A DNA stretch of 64,000 nt from Epiperipatus broadwayi (lineage: Eukaryota; Onychophora; Udeonychophora; Euonychophora; Peripatidae). The stretch is taken from the NCBI GenBank assembly GCA_028023455.1, contig JAQFVV010006305.1, positions 3,835,001-3,899,000 of the forward strand. The letters are read 5' to 3'. The notes under the pieces were generated by a model. That model saw only the letters and a list, made by a program, of their open reading frames with translations. It was not told where the DNA came from and did no database searches. The stretch's first letter is position 1; every line of letters begins with the position of its first letter. Both the position numbers and the translations under genes were made by a program. Positions 51,301 to 63,500 of the stretch are shown piece after piece.

Positions 51301-51306
51301 CAAACA

Positions 51307-51311
<5 letters not shown>

Positions 51312-51348
<37 letters not shown>

Positions 51349-51406
51349 GTGAGAGGTTAAGCAATATATATATATATATATATATATATATTGCTTAACC
51401 TCTCAC
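51312..51406. repeat. (TA)n tract followed by a perfect hairpin
   Basis: After a TA run (51312-51345), GTGAGAGGTTAAGCAA (51349-51364) and its exact complement (51391-51406) flank a TA core of 26 bases. The match extends a few bases outward with one indel (TAAATGTGAGAGG against CCTCTCACTTTA). The whole could form a cruciform or a stable hairpin. Confidence 0.93.
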
Positions 51407-54400
51407 TTTACTTCTATGTTTATCAAATAACTACACATCCCTTTCCATTTCCCATTCTCTCTTCACAAGTATCCTTCCCCTCTTACCATGTTGCTCCTAA
51501 AATTTCAATTTATTTTATAATCACTCCCTTGTAAACCTTTTTCTAACTGTATCTACATTTTTTTTTTGGATAAATAAACATCACTGAGAAAAAATAATAA
51601 TAATGTATACACTGTACAATTGATATAAACAAATCTAATAAAAATAAATAACCAAATTTAAAAAAAATACTGAAACTTGACCATATAGTACTGAAAAGTA
51701 ATAACATAATTAATTTATACATTTTTAAAAAAATACATAGATGTGTGTGTAAAAAAATGATATGACAAATCAAATAGAGAATAGCATATATAGCAACATA
51801 AAAGTTTATATTAAGTAAAATAGCTTGCAAATAATTTAATGTTTATTATATAATAGATTAAGTTTTAATAAAAATTTTCATGAGCATGTTTACATTAAAG
51901 ACAAATCAAAACATTTCTTTAATAGATTTGCTTAATTGTTCTATATGAGATCACATATCAAGGTCAATGTTTGGCAGATTAAAACTTTCAATTGAGAACA
52001 GTTAAAATCCACTTATTGATAAATATTTAAAAGCTGTTGAAATAGTAGTTTAAAGTTTTTTTTTTTGAATTTATTTTTGGTGATTCTAACTATTAAAAAA
52101 TTTTGACTCTGCTCCAAATTTGAATTTAAAGTCATGGGTATGAAATACTAAAATACTATAATAAAATCTATAGACAATTTATGTATTTACTTATAATCAT
52201 TTGAAATCATAGTATGAGTGTCTATGTGAATATAATGCATGTTTAATAAACTTTTATTCAGTTAGTTCACCTCTTGCAAAAAAGCTGAGAAAATATAACA
52301 TTCTTCAATATCATATGTCCGGTTAGATTAATGTCTTACACTAGATCATTAAAAACATTATGCTCACTCATTCAATATTATACCCAAAAAATTATCTTAT
52401 TCTTTTTATAACTCTTTTCAGCAAAATTGCTGTCCCATTTTTTCAAATATCAAAATTTTTTTCACTGAAATTTTTTTCATTACTCATACTTTATAACTAT
52501 ACAATATACTAATAATAGTGCATATATCCATTATAAGTTGGTTTGTAAAGTGATATCTTGCATTTCCAAATCCTGTTTTTGTAGATTCCAAACCCTATCT
52601 GTTTTTTGTAAATATATTCTTGCCCTGATAATTTTTAGTTCTATTTCAATTTTGGCAATGAAGATCATTAATGATATTATTTGCAATTTCAGTTGCATTA
52701 ATTTGATTTTTCTTATTCTGTCATTATTGTTTTTGTCATGTTTAAGCATAATCTATATCTCTATTCTTCATTATTTAATATCACCAATATTAATTTCAAT
52801 GCTTTATCACCTTTTTCAATCATTATTGTCATTTGAATATTTAAAATTATTTATTCTTTTATAATACAGTGATGTTACTTTGAATTTTTGTGATCTTATT
52901 ATTTTTTTTTTTCGAATTTATGATGAATATTTATAGGGAAATCAGATATCTGTATCTTGGACTTTTTGTTTATCACTGATTTTTCATAGTATTTTAAAAC
53001 AAATGAAGCAAAGAATTTAGCATGCGATGTTTTTGATTATACTATTATTAAATATAAATATTAATCTACGCATCCAAACTGAAGCAAATATGAAGTGATT
53101 TATGAAATACATTAGAATTAATGATTGCTGCAGATAAATTGAAATTACTAAAAAAATTATTGATGTCAGTACACACAAATACAAAATTCAATTACGTTTT
53201 ATACAAGTTAAAAAAAGGTTACTTTCTTTTTAAATATATGAGAGGAAATGAAACTAATTTACATCACATTATTTTTTAAATCAATCTTTTTGTTCTTGTT
53301 CCTTAAGAAAAAATAACAATTTATACTTAAACTAATGTCTTGTGAGTTTTAAAACAGTTTCAACTCCAGCAACAATTAATCCTATTAACTAAATAACTAC
53401 AGTAAAAAACAAAACAAGAGAATTTACATTAAACTTCCTGGACGATTTAAACAAAACATTATTTTTATCAATTACTTCGGCAAAAGAATAAACAATTGGT
53501 AATTTATAATGCTAATAATATTTCAACAATATCAATTAGTAATTTAGTTCTTAAAAAGTGGATTTTAAATAAAACATTAATAAAAAGTACAGTTTTATTT
53601 GTGTAAAACTGATACTACAAGATTTCTTTACAATTAAATATAAAAATAAAACGATTATATATATATATCATCAGTAAACTATCATTTAGCTGAATTGCAT
53701 TTAAATTTGATTTCTAGATATTGGCATTGCTAGTAGTTTGTGAAAATAACAATTCATGATATTTTGCTACTTCTATGATTTCTGATAAAGATTATGGAAT
53801 ATCAAACATATCTTCTTATAGACTTGCCAGAATTTGGTTTAATAGTCAACTTGACTGATATGGATTCTTCAATGTGATGAAGTATTTCTGTCTTTTGTAT
53901 AGATTGATTGTTAGTTCAGTTAATAAAATTTGATCAAAAATTTCTAATAGTATAATTGTTGAGTTATTCTGATTTGATTTTTTAGTATTTTCTATTTGTT
54001 AAAATTAACTGTATCCATATCCTTGCTAATATCATCAATTATATAAAATGGAAAAATCTTCATTTCTTCCAAACCAGAGTTAAAACTCAGCAAAGGATAA
54101 AGATAAATCTTGTATTCAGTTCCAATAAGAATGGAATAACTCTCTTATTAGTAATGAAACTCATATCATATTACAATTGTACTTTTTAATTTTATAGTTA
54201 ATGCATTGACAGTCATCAAGATTAATCAGAATCATTATCCTGTAGCTAATAATAACTAGATGTCCTATATCTAATTATTGGATTGATAACTGAACCAATT
54301 ATCTAAAGAAAAATCCAAGAATTCTTGTGATCTATAAAATTTTTAGGATTCACCTAAACTTTTCAAATAATATATACATGACAGAAACATATTTTAACTA

Positions 54401-56893
54401 CTATACAACAAAGCCATATATCATATGATACACATTTTAACAAATTTTCTGAACAAAAAACAGTGATATGTATTTTCAAAAATATTATTTCTATAATATT
54501 TTCTCATAATATTCTAGAAATTGGTTGCGTTTCCTGAATAATTTCATCTTAATTATTATTCTTTTTATCATAGATTAATGCCTTTCCTCTGAACAAAATT
54601 TCAAACTTGTATACATAAAAAAGTATACCTTGTTAAATTATTACTTCATAATTGTTAATTGTGATTTTGCTCTGCTTAGAGCAGTAGTAGAATAATGGAC
54701 TATAATTAGAGTTTCCTTGGATTGAAAATCAGTTAATCCTTTTTGTTATATGAATGTCATATTGACTCCTAGTGATAAAACAGTGATTTATTATAAGTTT
54801 AAACAGGTAAAATAAATGTAAATTGTATCTTGCATTATGCTTGGTCTCAATATAAAACATCTCTCTTTTTTAATTGAGCATTTTCCTTGAAGAAGAAAAT
54901 ATAATTATTTTGTACACAGTTTGTAAAGACATGCTTTTAACATTTCATTTGATTTTTCAAAACAACAAATTCAAACTCACTAAATTATCTCATAATATTA
55001 TATTACATTGTACTTAAATATGATGATTCATTTTTTATATTTTATATCATCTTTTATTTTACAATTACATGCTAATTTTTCTACACATTTAGTATTTGAT
55101 CATCCAATATTTATAACTTCATCAATATAATATTAGTTTTTTTAATAATATATTATTAATTTTTAAATAATATGAAAAGTCAATTTATTTTTTATTGAAA
55201 GATTATTTTGTTCATTATATAATTTTGTGGATTGTCATTATTTAATATAGATTTTTTTACAATTAAAAAGTACATTTTAAATATTTTTAAGGTTTTACCC
55301 ATTATCTTCATATAATTCAGCATATTGTTTTTTTGTTTTTTTTTGTAAATGAGGTATATTGTTATCTGTATATTTATCATTTTTAAATTAAAAAAATTTA
55401 ATAAGTGTCATCTTTTGTATTATACTTGCTTTGAATCTATAGAAATTATTTTTCTCAATTTATCTTATTTAATGAAATGTTTTAATATAATTTTGTTAAT
55501 TTTATCTAGGTGACTTTCTATATCTAAATATTTAAACTAATCTTCAAATTTGCTTTTATAAATTTAATATTATATATATTATTATTAAAATCATTATAAA
55601 TATTAATCATAGCTCTTTTAATATTAATTATAATATTTTCTAATTCATTTATAAATATTGATGACATTAAGCTATTAATTGCACAACATATCCTTTATAT
55701 ATATTCCAAAATTCTTTGTTATGTTTAAAATATAAAATATTATAAATCAATGTTAAATTCTCTATAATATTTATTATATTTATAAATATTGATATAATCA
55801 ATAAAGCAAGTCATATTTATTGATATATATTTTGTAATAATATTTGTATATTTGTAATTGTTTGAATATTTGACAAATTTTTTCTATACTCAGTGCAAAA
55901 ATATTTTAGTTTTGATTCAATTTAATATTATTTAATTTATTTATAATACTAGCTGTGTTGCTTATACAAAATTTTCCATATCCTATAACATTTGTATCCA
56001 ATTAATTAAATATTTACAGAATTTCTGTAAAATAAATTTAGTAATTATCTCAATGAAATACTATTATGAATTTCAACATTAATAAAAATATATAAGTTTT
56101 CATAAGAAGGATACAAAAATTTATGCTGATTTATATTTATGATTTTATTATTTTTCATTTTATTAAGTAATTTTAAAAATTTTGTTTTTATTTGTAGTAC
56201 CTTTTTAAAATTTACTAAATTCTTTTGTTTATATTATTTCATATTCTATTCTATCTACATCTTTATTTCTAATATAAAATAACAGATGTTGTTATAAAAG
56301 AGTCATATATTAAAGGTTAAAACAGATAACACTTTGCATTAGAAAGGATATACAATTATGTGCTGAAATAGACTTTTCAGTAAAATTATAAATATATATT
56401 TTTTTGTAATCAATGTTATATATTGATATCTTATATTACTTTATTATAAATTATTCTGTAAAATAAATCAATATTCAGTCTTTTTAAAATAATATACATC
56501 CATTAATTTTAAGCTAACCAACTTTTAGTAATTAAAGAAAAAGTTAAAAACTTATTATGAAGAAAACAATACTTTCTAGCTAGTAGACTGCTTGTGACAT
56601 GGTGTATATTTTTCGTTCCTTATTTTAGCCTTTAGATAAAAAAATCTAGATATCCATTTATTGATTAATGACTAATATCAGCAAGATTGATTACATTAAT
56701 ATATCTTAATCTTGCTTAAAACTTAAAAGTATTTGAATTCCATGGACATGACAATAAATTGTGTTCCTGTTAGCATGAAGATCCTTATCATTTCTGAATA
56801 TATACTTTTATTGGTTTATATATAGGCAATTTTAAATTGTGAATTAAATTTTAACTTATATATAAAAAATCCAGAGGATTTATGAGAATGGGG
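51407..56893. other. AT-rich DNA, nothing recognised
   Basis: Starts with a pyrimidine-rich strip (51407-51500). Hydrophobic frames at 51543-51830 (minus) and 52538-52864 (plus) follow T-rich composition and have no domain. The rest shows A/T runs only. Confidence 0.5.
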
Positions 56894-57079
56894 CAGAGAT
56901 TGACAAATGTTTTTCTTTAAAGGGCCAAATAACAAATTTTAAGTACGTTCATGAGCCACTAAAACATATACAGTGAAATAGGTGAATAAAAAATTCACAT
57001 GCATATAGAAATATTTCTTAAAAAATAAATAAAAATAAATTCAATGAAACAAATATTTTTTGGAAGATTTATTTCTTCA

Positions 57080-58860
57080 ATATCCAGCCAAAATTAGTGG
57101 TACCATATTTTAATATAATTTTCAAATTATTATCTGTCAAACTAAAATCTGTAATAGAATTTTACATATTTCATTTTAAAAAATGTTTTTTCATATAAAT
57201 ATATACTGCTAAATTTAAAAATAAATTATTGAGCAAATGGTTTTATTTGTTGAAATATGTCTTCAGGTAACAGTTTATTAAATTCATCAGATAAATATTT
57301 ATAAAATTCAATTCAATTATCCTTTTCCTGAAATTTTGCTTTTAATATATCATCACATGGTAAATTAATAACTTCTAACTAAACATTTTCTAGTATTTTT
57401 TCAATTGCATAATCATAAAAATGTTACTCTTGTATATGTGTATGAAAACTCAGATTTTATTTTTTATTGAAATTTTTTTCAACATTAAAAATTTACAAAA
57501 AATTTTGCTTCTAGTTTGGCTTTCATCCAAAATGCCTTTACATCTATATTAGTATTATTACCTAGAAGTCCATTTGTCCTTGTGAATTTAAATTAAATTC
57601 ATTTAAGAATATTATCAAATTTGCAGAGAAGGCTAGTTTACAAAATCATTCAGTATCTGAGGAGTGTTTTTTTTTCACATTAAGAAAGAGTTCTATTTCA
57701 GTCATTAATTGAAAAAAATCATAATATCCTTAAACCAATAAAGGAAAACCATTCTTTATGCATACACAAGCTGTTAGGCTAAACTCTCCTCACAGTAGTA
57801 CCACTCAGTGCAAGCCAAGATAATCAATGTATGCAAGAAAGTTGGTGCATAAAATCCATATCTTTTATCAGTGAAGAGTTTTGATATCTGAGAGCACTGC
57901 ATCTAGATCTTATGACCCATTGCAACACTGCAACAACCACCTTTTATCTCATTAGCTAACTATAAAGCTTTGAGTGCAAAATAAAAAAACACCATAATGT
58001 TTTTAATTCAAGCTCATTAGCTTGTAACTATGGTTAACAAAGACACCAAAAAAGTATAGATAATAAAATGAATTCAAATATATATGAATATACAAGCTAA
58101 TGATCTTGAATTGAAAACATTATTGTGCTTTGAGTTTTGGACTCAAAGCTTTATAGTTAGTGAATAAGGTAAAAGGTGGCTTCTGGAGGATTGCATTAGA
58201 TCCTAAGATCTAGGTGCAGTGCTTTAAGATCCAATGCTCCTCACTGATGAAAGCCACAAGCTAGAAACTAGTCTGGGGATACTGGTTGAGTAGGCACAAG
58301 ATAGGAATTTTATGCAGAAACCTTCTTGCATCCATTGATTACTCTGGTTTGGACTGACTGGAGCTACTGTATGGAGAGTTTAGCCTCTGAATAATATCTT
58401 TATCAAATATCAGATCAGAATATTCAGCTTCTATTTCTGATTAAAAAATCTTAGAACTGACAAAGTCCAGGAGAATAAATAATTGTTTTTGTGGAAAGAC
58501 TAATAGATTTAAATAAATGTGAATTTTTTGGACATATTTTTTCAGTCGCGGCATTCGTGTAGGATTTAACAATTTCACAGTCAGTGAATAGTTTCCACTG
58601 TTTGACTAATAAATGAGTTATTTTAAATCCTGCTTTTATAATGCTCATTTTCACATTTTGCTTGAGTGAAAATCTTTTGTTGTGTTGATAGATTTTATTG
58701 GAATTTCATTTCTATTAGTGCTCTTTAAATATAGCTTTGTTTCTTTGCATATTTAGCACAATGCTTTGTCAGCCTATTTGATTACAAAATAGTCAATACT
58801 GTTCTTTAAAAGCTAAAATTCAGTGTCAATTTTTTCCCCTTTGTTTCTTCCTTGGCATAA
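57080..58860 (-). pseudogene. hAT transposase, ZBED5-like, broken
   Basis: Starting near 58858 (MPRKKQRGKKL), the minus strand shows a decayed BED finger (DYFVIK, ADKALC, ICKETKLYLKS at about 58800-58720), then the 67-codon frame (58654-58451) with IIKAGFKITHLLVKQWKLF, TDCEIVKSYTNAA and FKSISLSTKTI. Next comes the fold-back insertion, then EIELFLNVKKKHS (about 57700) and, after many stops, SSIYLYEKTFFKMKYVK at about 57230-57180, the hAT dimerisation domain (usually ..S.YL.E..FS.MK..K), and LDIEEI. About 200 codons around the catalytic core appear replaced or lost at the insertion. It cannot encode an active enzyme. Confidence 0.8.
57777..58385. mobile_element. Fold-back element inside the hAT transposase
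   Basis: Long imperfect inverted repeat: left arm 57777-58028, right arm about 58091-58385, central loop of about 60 bases. The arms start GGCTAAACTCTCC and end GGAGAGTTTAGCC. The left arm lacks about 50 bases that the right arm has (around GCTAGAAACTAGTCTGGGGA). No ORF. It belongs to the same family as 63.3 kb and the single arm at 9.8 kb. Confidence 0.85.
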
Positions 58861-59589
58861 TAGATATTCAGTAATCTTTATACTGATATTACTAAACAAA
58901 CAATTTAATAGACTTATAAAATACTACAGTCCATGAGGTGAAAAAACATGATTTTAGAAATTCAATCAATTTTAATATACATGTGATATAATCAAAATAC
59001 CAACCTTAATTTAAATTAATTTAGGATTATAAAGGTTAAATGTATTTCTAGGTCTATTAATTCTCTTATAAATGTAACGATTGAGGAATAAACTTGCAAA
59101 ATCTTAAAATGCCAAATATAAAGGACCAGATTTGTTAAAAACATTTTTATTTGGTGGAAAAATAAAAAAAAACAGTTATATTCATGTGCCTAATGTACGC
59201 ATACTGGTACTTGCTGAAAAAATGTAGGAATTCTATTTTTAAGTTTTATTTCATTTTTTAATAATTTAATTCTCATATTGAAAATAAATTGTTCCTATAC
59301 TAAAAACTTTAAAATATGATTAATTGTGTAACAGTTTATTTCTTAAAAATTTTGGTTTAATTGTGAAGAAAAATGGAGAAGAAAAAATATTTTTTATAAG
59401 CAACAATAAGATACATATAAAGTTTTACTATTTTAATTTATTAATACTAATACATATTTTTACATATAGATGGAACAAATGTAATGATAGTGTAATTTTC
59501 TTCGTAATATAAATATATGTTTTATTCATGTATTCAAATTCCCTTCTAGTATTTTTTTTAAAATTATTATTATTTTTAATAAATTTATT

Positions 59590-60641
59590 TAATATTAGGG
59601 TATGAGCACAGACTTTCACACGACCCACCACTCTCCACTCCATCTAATAACACTGATACACTTAAACATACATATGTTGAAAAGATAAATAATCACCAAT
59701 ATACGTATTTCATGCTAAACCAGCAATCATCAGTTGGTCCAGATTATCATCTCTACACATATATACTATAAGTGCTCAGATATATATTAAAATAGACAAT
59801 CCTCATACTTAATGGACAGACTTCAATCTACTCCACCCTCCAACTCTTCAACCGTCCATCCAATTGAAAATCTGATGATGGAATGCTCAAAGGCCACCCT
59901 GAGGCCGAGATTATTGTCACACCCATGTTGACCTAAGGTCAATCTGAAACCCACATGCACAGGACATAATTCTTAAATACATATGCAAGGATGGGCAGAC
60001 ATCTCTATAATGTAATAACTGAAACATAGGCTTATTTATACCTGTGTCTATATATATGTAATATTAGGGTATGAGCACAGACTTTCACACGACCCACCAC
60101 TCTCCACTCCATCTAATAACACTGATCCACTTAAACATACATATGTTGAAAAGATAAATAATCACCAATATACGTATTTCATGCTAAACCAGCAATCATC
60201 AGTTGGTCCAGATTATCATCTCTACACATATATACTATCAGTGCTCAGATATATATTAAGATAGACAATCCTCATACTTAATGGCCATTAAGTATGAGGA
60301 TTGTCTATCTTAATATATATCTGAGCACTTATAGTATATATGTGTAGAGATGATAATCTGGACCAACTGACTGCCATTAAGTATGAGGATTGTCTATCTT
60401 AATATATATATCTGAGCACTTATAGTATATATGTGTAGAGATGATAATCTGGACCAACTGATGATTGCTGGTTTAGCATGAAATACGTATATTGGTGATT
60501 ATTTATCTTTTCAACATATGTATGTTTAAGTGTATCAGTGTTATTAGATGGAGTGGAGAGTGGTGGGTCGTGTGAAAGTCTGTGCTCATACCCTAATATT
60601 ACATATATATAGACACAGGTATAAATAAGCCTATGTTTCAG
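59590..60641. mobile_element. Composite fold-back element of four arms
   Basis: Arm 1 (59590-59811, plus, lacking its outer 40 bases), a spacer (59812-60018), arm 2 (60019-60284, plus), partial arm 3 (60285-60373, inverted) and arm 4 (60374-60641, inverted). Arm 2 begins CTGAAACATAGGC and arm 4 ends with its exact complement. Arms 2 and 3 meet in a perfect palindrome (CTTAATGG/CCATTAAG). The whole is flanked by an exact 14-base direct repeat, TTAATAAATTTATT (59576-59589 and 60642-60655). No ORF of note. Related arm at 17.5 kb. Confidence 0.85.
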
Positions 60642-61010
60642 TTAATAAATTTATTCTGGAGATTCATTATTTTGAGATAATTAAAAATATATTTTATAAC
60701 TAAAGGTGATGCAATAAAATTATATGAAAGGTGTAAAGTTTACAAAATTGTATAAAAACTTTTAAATTGTCTTGAAAACTTTACAAAATCCAAAGTCAAA
60801 TAAAATCTTGATGCTTAATTTTGATATTTGTTGCTGCCCGTATATACAACTTTTGTAATTTTTCTTAAAAAAATAGTTTTCTTTCCATTATCGCTTTTAT
60901 AAAATATACCATTTATTCAGATTTAATCTATTTTTAATTTTTTTTAAAAAAGTTAATCATCTTTAAAAAAAAAGATGATTTTTATGTTTTTCTATAAAAA
61001 TGGAAAATTT

Positions 61011-61123
61011 CTCAAGCGTTGTTAGCTGAGAGGTCATCACATCCACCTTGCAAGCAAGTAGTTGGTTGCAGACGGTTGTGGGTTCGCATCCTGGCCGATG
61101 CTATGACATATGAAAAAAAGAAA
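61011..61123 (+). mobile_element. tRNA-like SINE, most complete copy
   Basis: TAGCTGAGAGG at 61023 matches the pol III A-box and GGTTCGCATCC at 61081 the B-box. The 3' segment GATGCTATGACATATGA and an A-rich end are shared with the other two copies. Nearly identical 15-base direct repeats (AAAAATGGAAAATTT at 60996-61010; AAAAATGAAAAATTT at 61124-61138) flank it. The A-to-B distance of about 58 bases exceeds that of most tRNAs without a long variable arm, and no clean cloverleaf forms, so it is a SINE and not a tRNA gene. Confidence 0.78.
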
Positions 61124-61372
61124 AAAAATGAAAAATTTATCCCATGCAATTGTACTGGTATGTAGAATATTTTAGATTCACTATCTGGCTGTCAATATTT
61201 CATAATTAAAAATAAATTGTTTCATTTGTTCATTAAGATTGAAAAATAACATTTTACAATCATTTGTTGATTATAACAAGATGTTTTCATTCAAAACAGC
61301 ATGTTGTGTTGTATAACAGGTAAATCTCATAGGACCAGATGTGACTCATGGACCATACTTTATCAATATATG

Positions 61373-63216
61373 GTGTGGAATATAAACTATTTAATTAATT
61401 AAATTAATGGAAGGTGGTAAAGCTTCAAAGTATCATGTACATAATTTTTATTTCATTTTTAAAATGAAAAAATTGAAACAATTCTCATAAGACATAGTTT
61501 TGGATTAATGATTATTTCTTTAAAAATAACCAACTTTCCCAAAAATGTGAACAACAACTTTTTTAATTTAAATAATATCTACAAAATTCTGTTATAAAAT
61601 TTAAAATTGAATTTATAATCATTACGATATCACAAAGGTTTGGTACTGTGGAGTTTGGCAGAGCATTACAGATCATAGTTTCATTTTTACCATTGCTACA
61701 AACTTCTTACTTTATACTTTTTAAAATAAAACATATTCTAATAAAATTTATATATAATCATAAAATAATATTTCTTTTTTAACAATAATTATACAAATAT
61801 TTTGTAAAATAATCATAAATATTTAAATAAACAATGGAAAATATATATTTTTGGCTTATTGCTAATAACAGTTGAGAGGAGTTTACAAGTAATATTCTGA
61901 CTTTTCTTTTAAAGAATCTACCAATTAGCAGCATATTCAGTTATTTTGTAGTTCTTCTTCTAAGCCAATAAACATCACATGATCACATGATAAGTATAGT
62001 AAGTTTTACCTGTATTAATTTTAGTTCTTCTTCTGTAGAATACTGATATTTTCAGATTTTTTTGAATTTATATTTACTTCAGATTCAATTTCTACTATTA
62101 AATGAATTCATAAACAGAAAAATAGCATTATATATAGCCACAAGAAAATGCAAACAAAAAAAAAACCAGAAACAGGAGCAGCACTATAAAATATTCCATA
62201 CTATCACATAGCTGAGAATCTTTGAGTTAAATACTAGCAAAATAATTTAAGAAGTAAAATGCAGAGTTGTATATAAGTTTTAGAAGAAGATTGAGTATAA
62301 TTTAGCTATCTAACATTTGAAATCATAGAATGTGACTCTTAAAATATACTATTAATTTCCATTATATGCTCCCCATTTTGTATTATTTAATAATACTTTT
62401 CAAATAAATCTTCAAGATTCTTTTATATTTATCAAAATATGAAGTACTACAAATTTTCTTTAATATAATTATAAGTTTAAAGTAATTGATGATTAATGTA
62501 TCTATTACAAATTCTTTAGATAAAATCTATAGTAAATATATGCTATGCATAAAAAAAAATTACTGATAGTAATGTTATTTTATATAAGCTGAAATAATTA
62601 TTGACAATGTTTATTTGTATTTTTGAGTATTTTGAAGAATGATTTATTAATATTTTGTTGTGCAGCTAACATTTATTTCTACCAATCATTTTATTTCCAT
62701 AGGTGTATTTAGTTTACCAAGACTATCTCATAAATGCACGAACTTTTATTGATTCAATAAAACATTCTGCATTTTAATTAATAAAAAATAAATTAATGAA
62801 CAATGAATAATTTAATAAAATAAATTAACAACTACCATAAAATCTCCTATTTAATTAACTATTATCTCAACACTTGTTTACATGTTGTAATTTTTAATGG
62901 AATTATATAATGATAAACATAATTGATTTCCTTCTGTTAACTTCAGAAATGAATTATATAAAGAATTATAATTGTTGCTAAAGAAATTAAAATGAAATTG
63001 AACTCAGATATTTTAAATGACTTTAATGGTGTTTTCATAAAATATTTACATGTCCAAATACTATGAAGTACAGAATAAGTTACAATATTATCTTTATGTA
63101 TTTAATATCTATGTTTTCTTTCATAGTATTAACAGAAACTGTAAAAATTTTTCAAAGATAGTCAAATATGATATGAACAAATGTTTTTTTTAAAAATAAC
63201 ATGATTTATACATGTT
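61373..63216. other. AT-rich DNA with a short fold-back family stub
   Basis: At about 61962-61990 the words CCAATAAACATCACATGATCA recur, as at the outer flank of the element at 63.2 kb, in the same orientation. The rest shows nothing. Confidence 0.45.
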
Positions 63217-63500
63217 TTAAACCAATAAACATCACATGATCACCATTTATTATGCTTGCTTATAACTGTTATTAAAATAGGCAAAACTCTTTATATGTAT
63301 TGTCACTCAGTGCAAGCCAGAGTAATCAATGACGCCAGAGGGCTTGTGCATAAAATCCCCATCTAGTGCCACAAGCCAGAAACTAGTATGGGGATATTGG
63401 ATGAGTAGGCACTGGATGAGGTTTTTATGCATAAGCCTTCTGGCATCCATTGATTACTCTCACTTGCACTGAGTGGCAATACATATAAAGAGTTTTGCTT
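63217..63500. mobile_element. Fold-back element, same family as 57.8 kb
   Basis: Left arm 63279-63372 and right arm 63399-63499 are reverse complements (ACTCAGTGCAAGCCAGAGTA opposite ACTCTCACTTGCACTGAGTG; GGCAAAACTCT opposite AGAGTTTTGCT). The loop carries the core AAGCCAGAAACTAGTATGGG. Outside the left arm, 63217-63278 also matches (inverted) the distal part of the 9.8-kb copy, starting near AAACCAATAAACATC. No coding capacity. Confidence 0.85.

Larger units (their letters stand above)
56894..61372 (-). mobile_element. Decayed hAT transposon (ZBED-like) with nested insertions
   Basis: The left end starts CAGAGATTGACAAATG, then CTTTAAAGGGCCAAATA. The right end, read inward on the minus strand, is CATATATTGATAAAGTATGG followed by TCCATGAGTCACATCTGGTCC. 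Both follow the hAT/Charlie-type terminal pattern (CAG.GGTC.GCAAA...GGCC). Between them lie minus-strand transposase remains (about 58860-57080), a fold-back element inside the transposase (57777-58385), a composite fold-back element (59590-60641) and a SINE (61011-61123). An 8-bp target duplication is not clear (GAATGGGG and GTGTGGAA differ). Confidence 0.78.

Noticed and set aside
51543-51830. 95-codon minus-strand frame
   Set aside because: Ile/Phe/Tyr-rich translation of AT-rich DNA without domain or neighbours.
52538-52864. 108-codon hydrophobic frame that could be a membrane protein
   Set aside because: T-rich strand, no recognised family, no start context or conserved motif, and an overlapping frame on the other strand. 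Composition explains it.
58861-59588. Short frames such as 59324-59512 upstream of the hAT transposase
   Set aside because: No domain; they lie in the decayed 5' region of the hAT and overlap frames on the other strand.
59595-59610. TTAGGG-containing words resembling telomere repeats
   Set aside because: The motif occurs once per fold-back arm and never in tandem.
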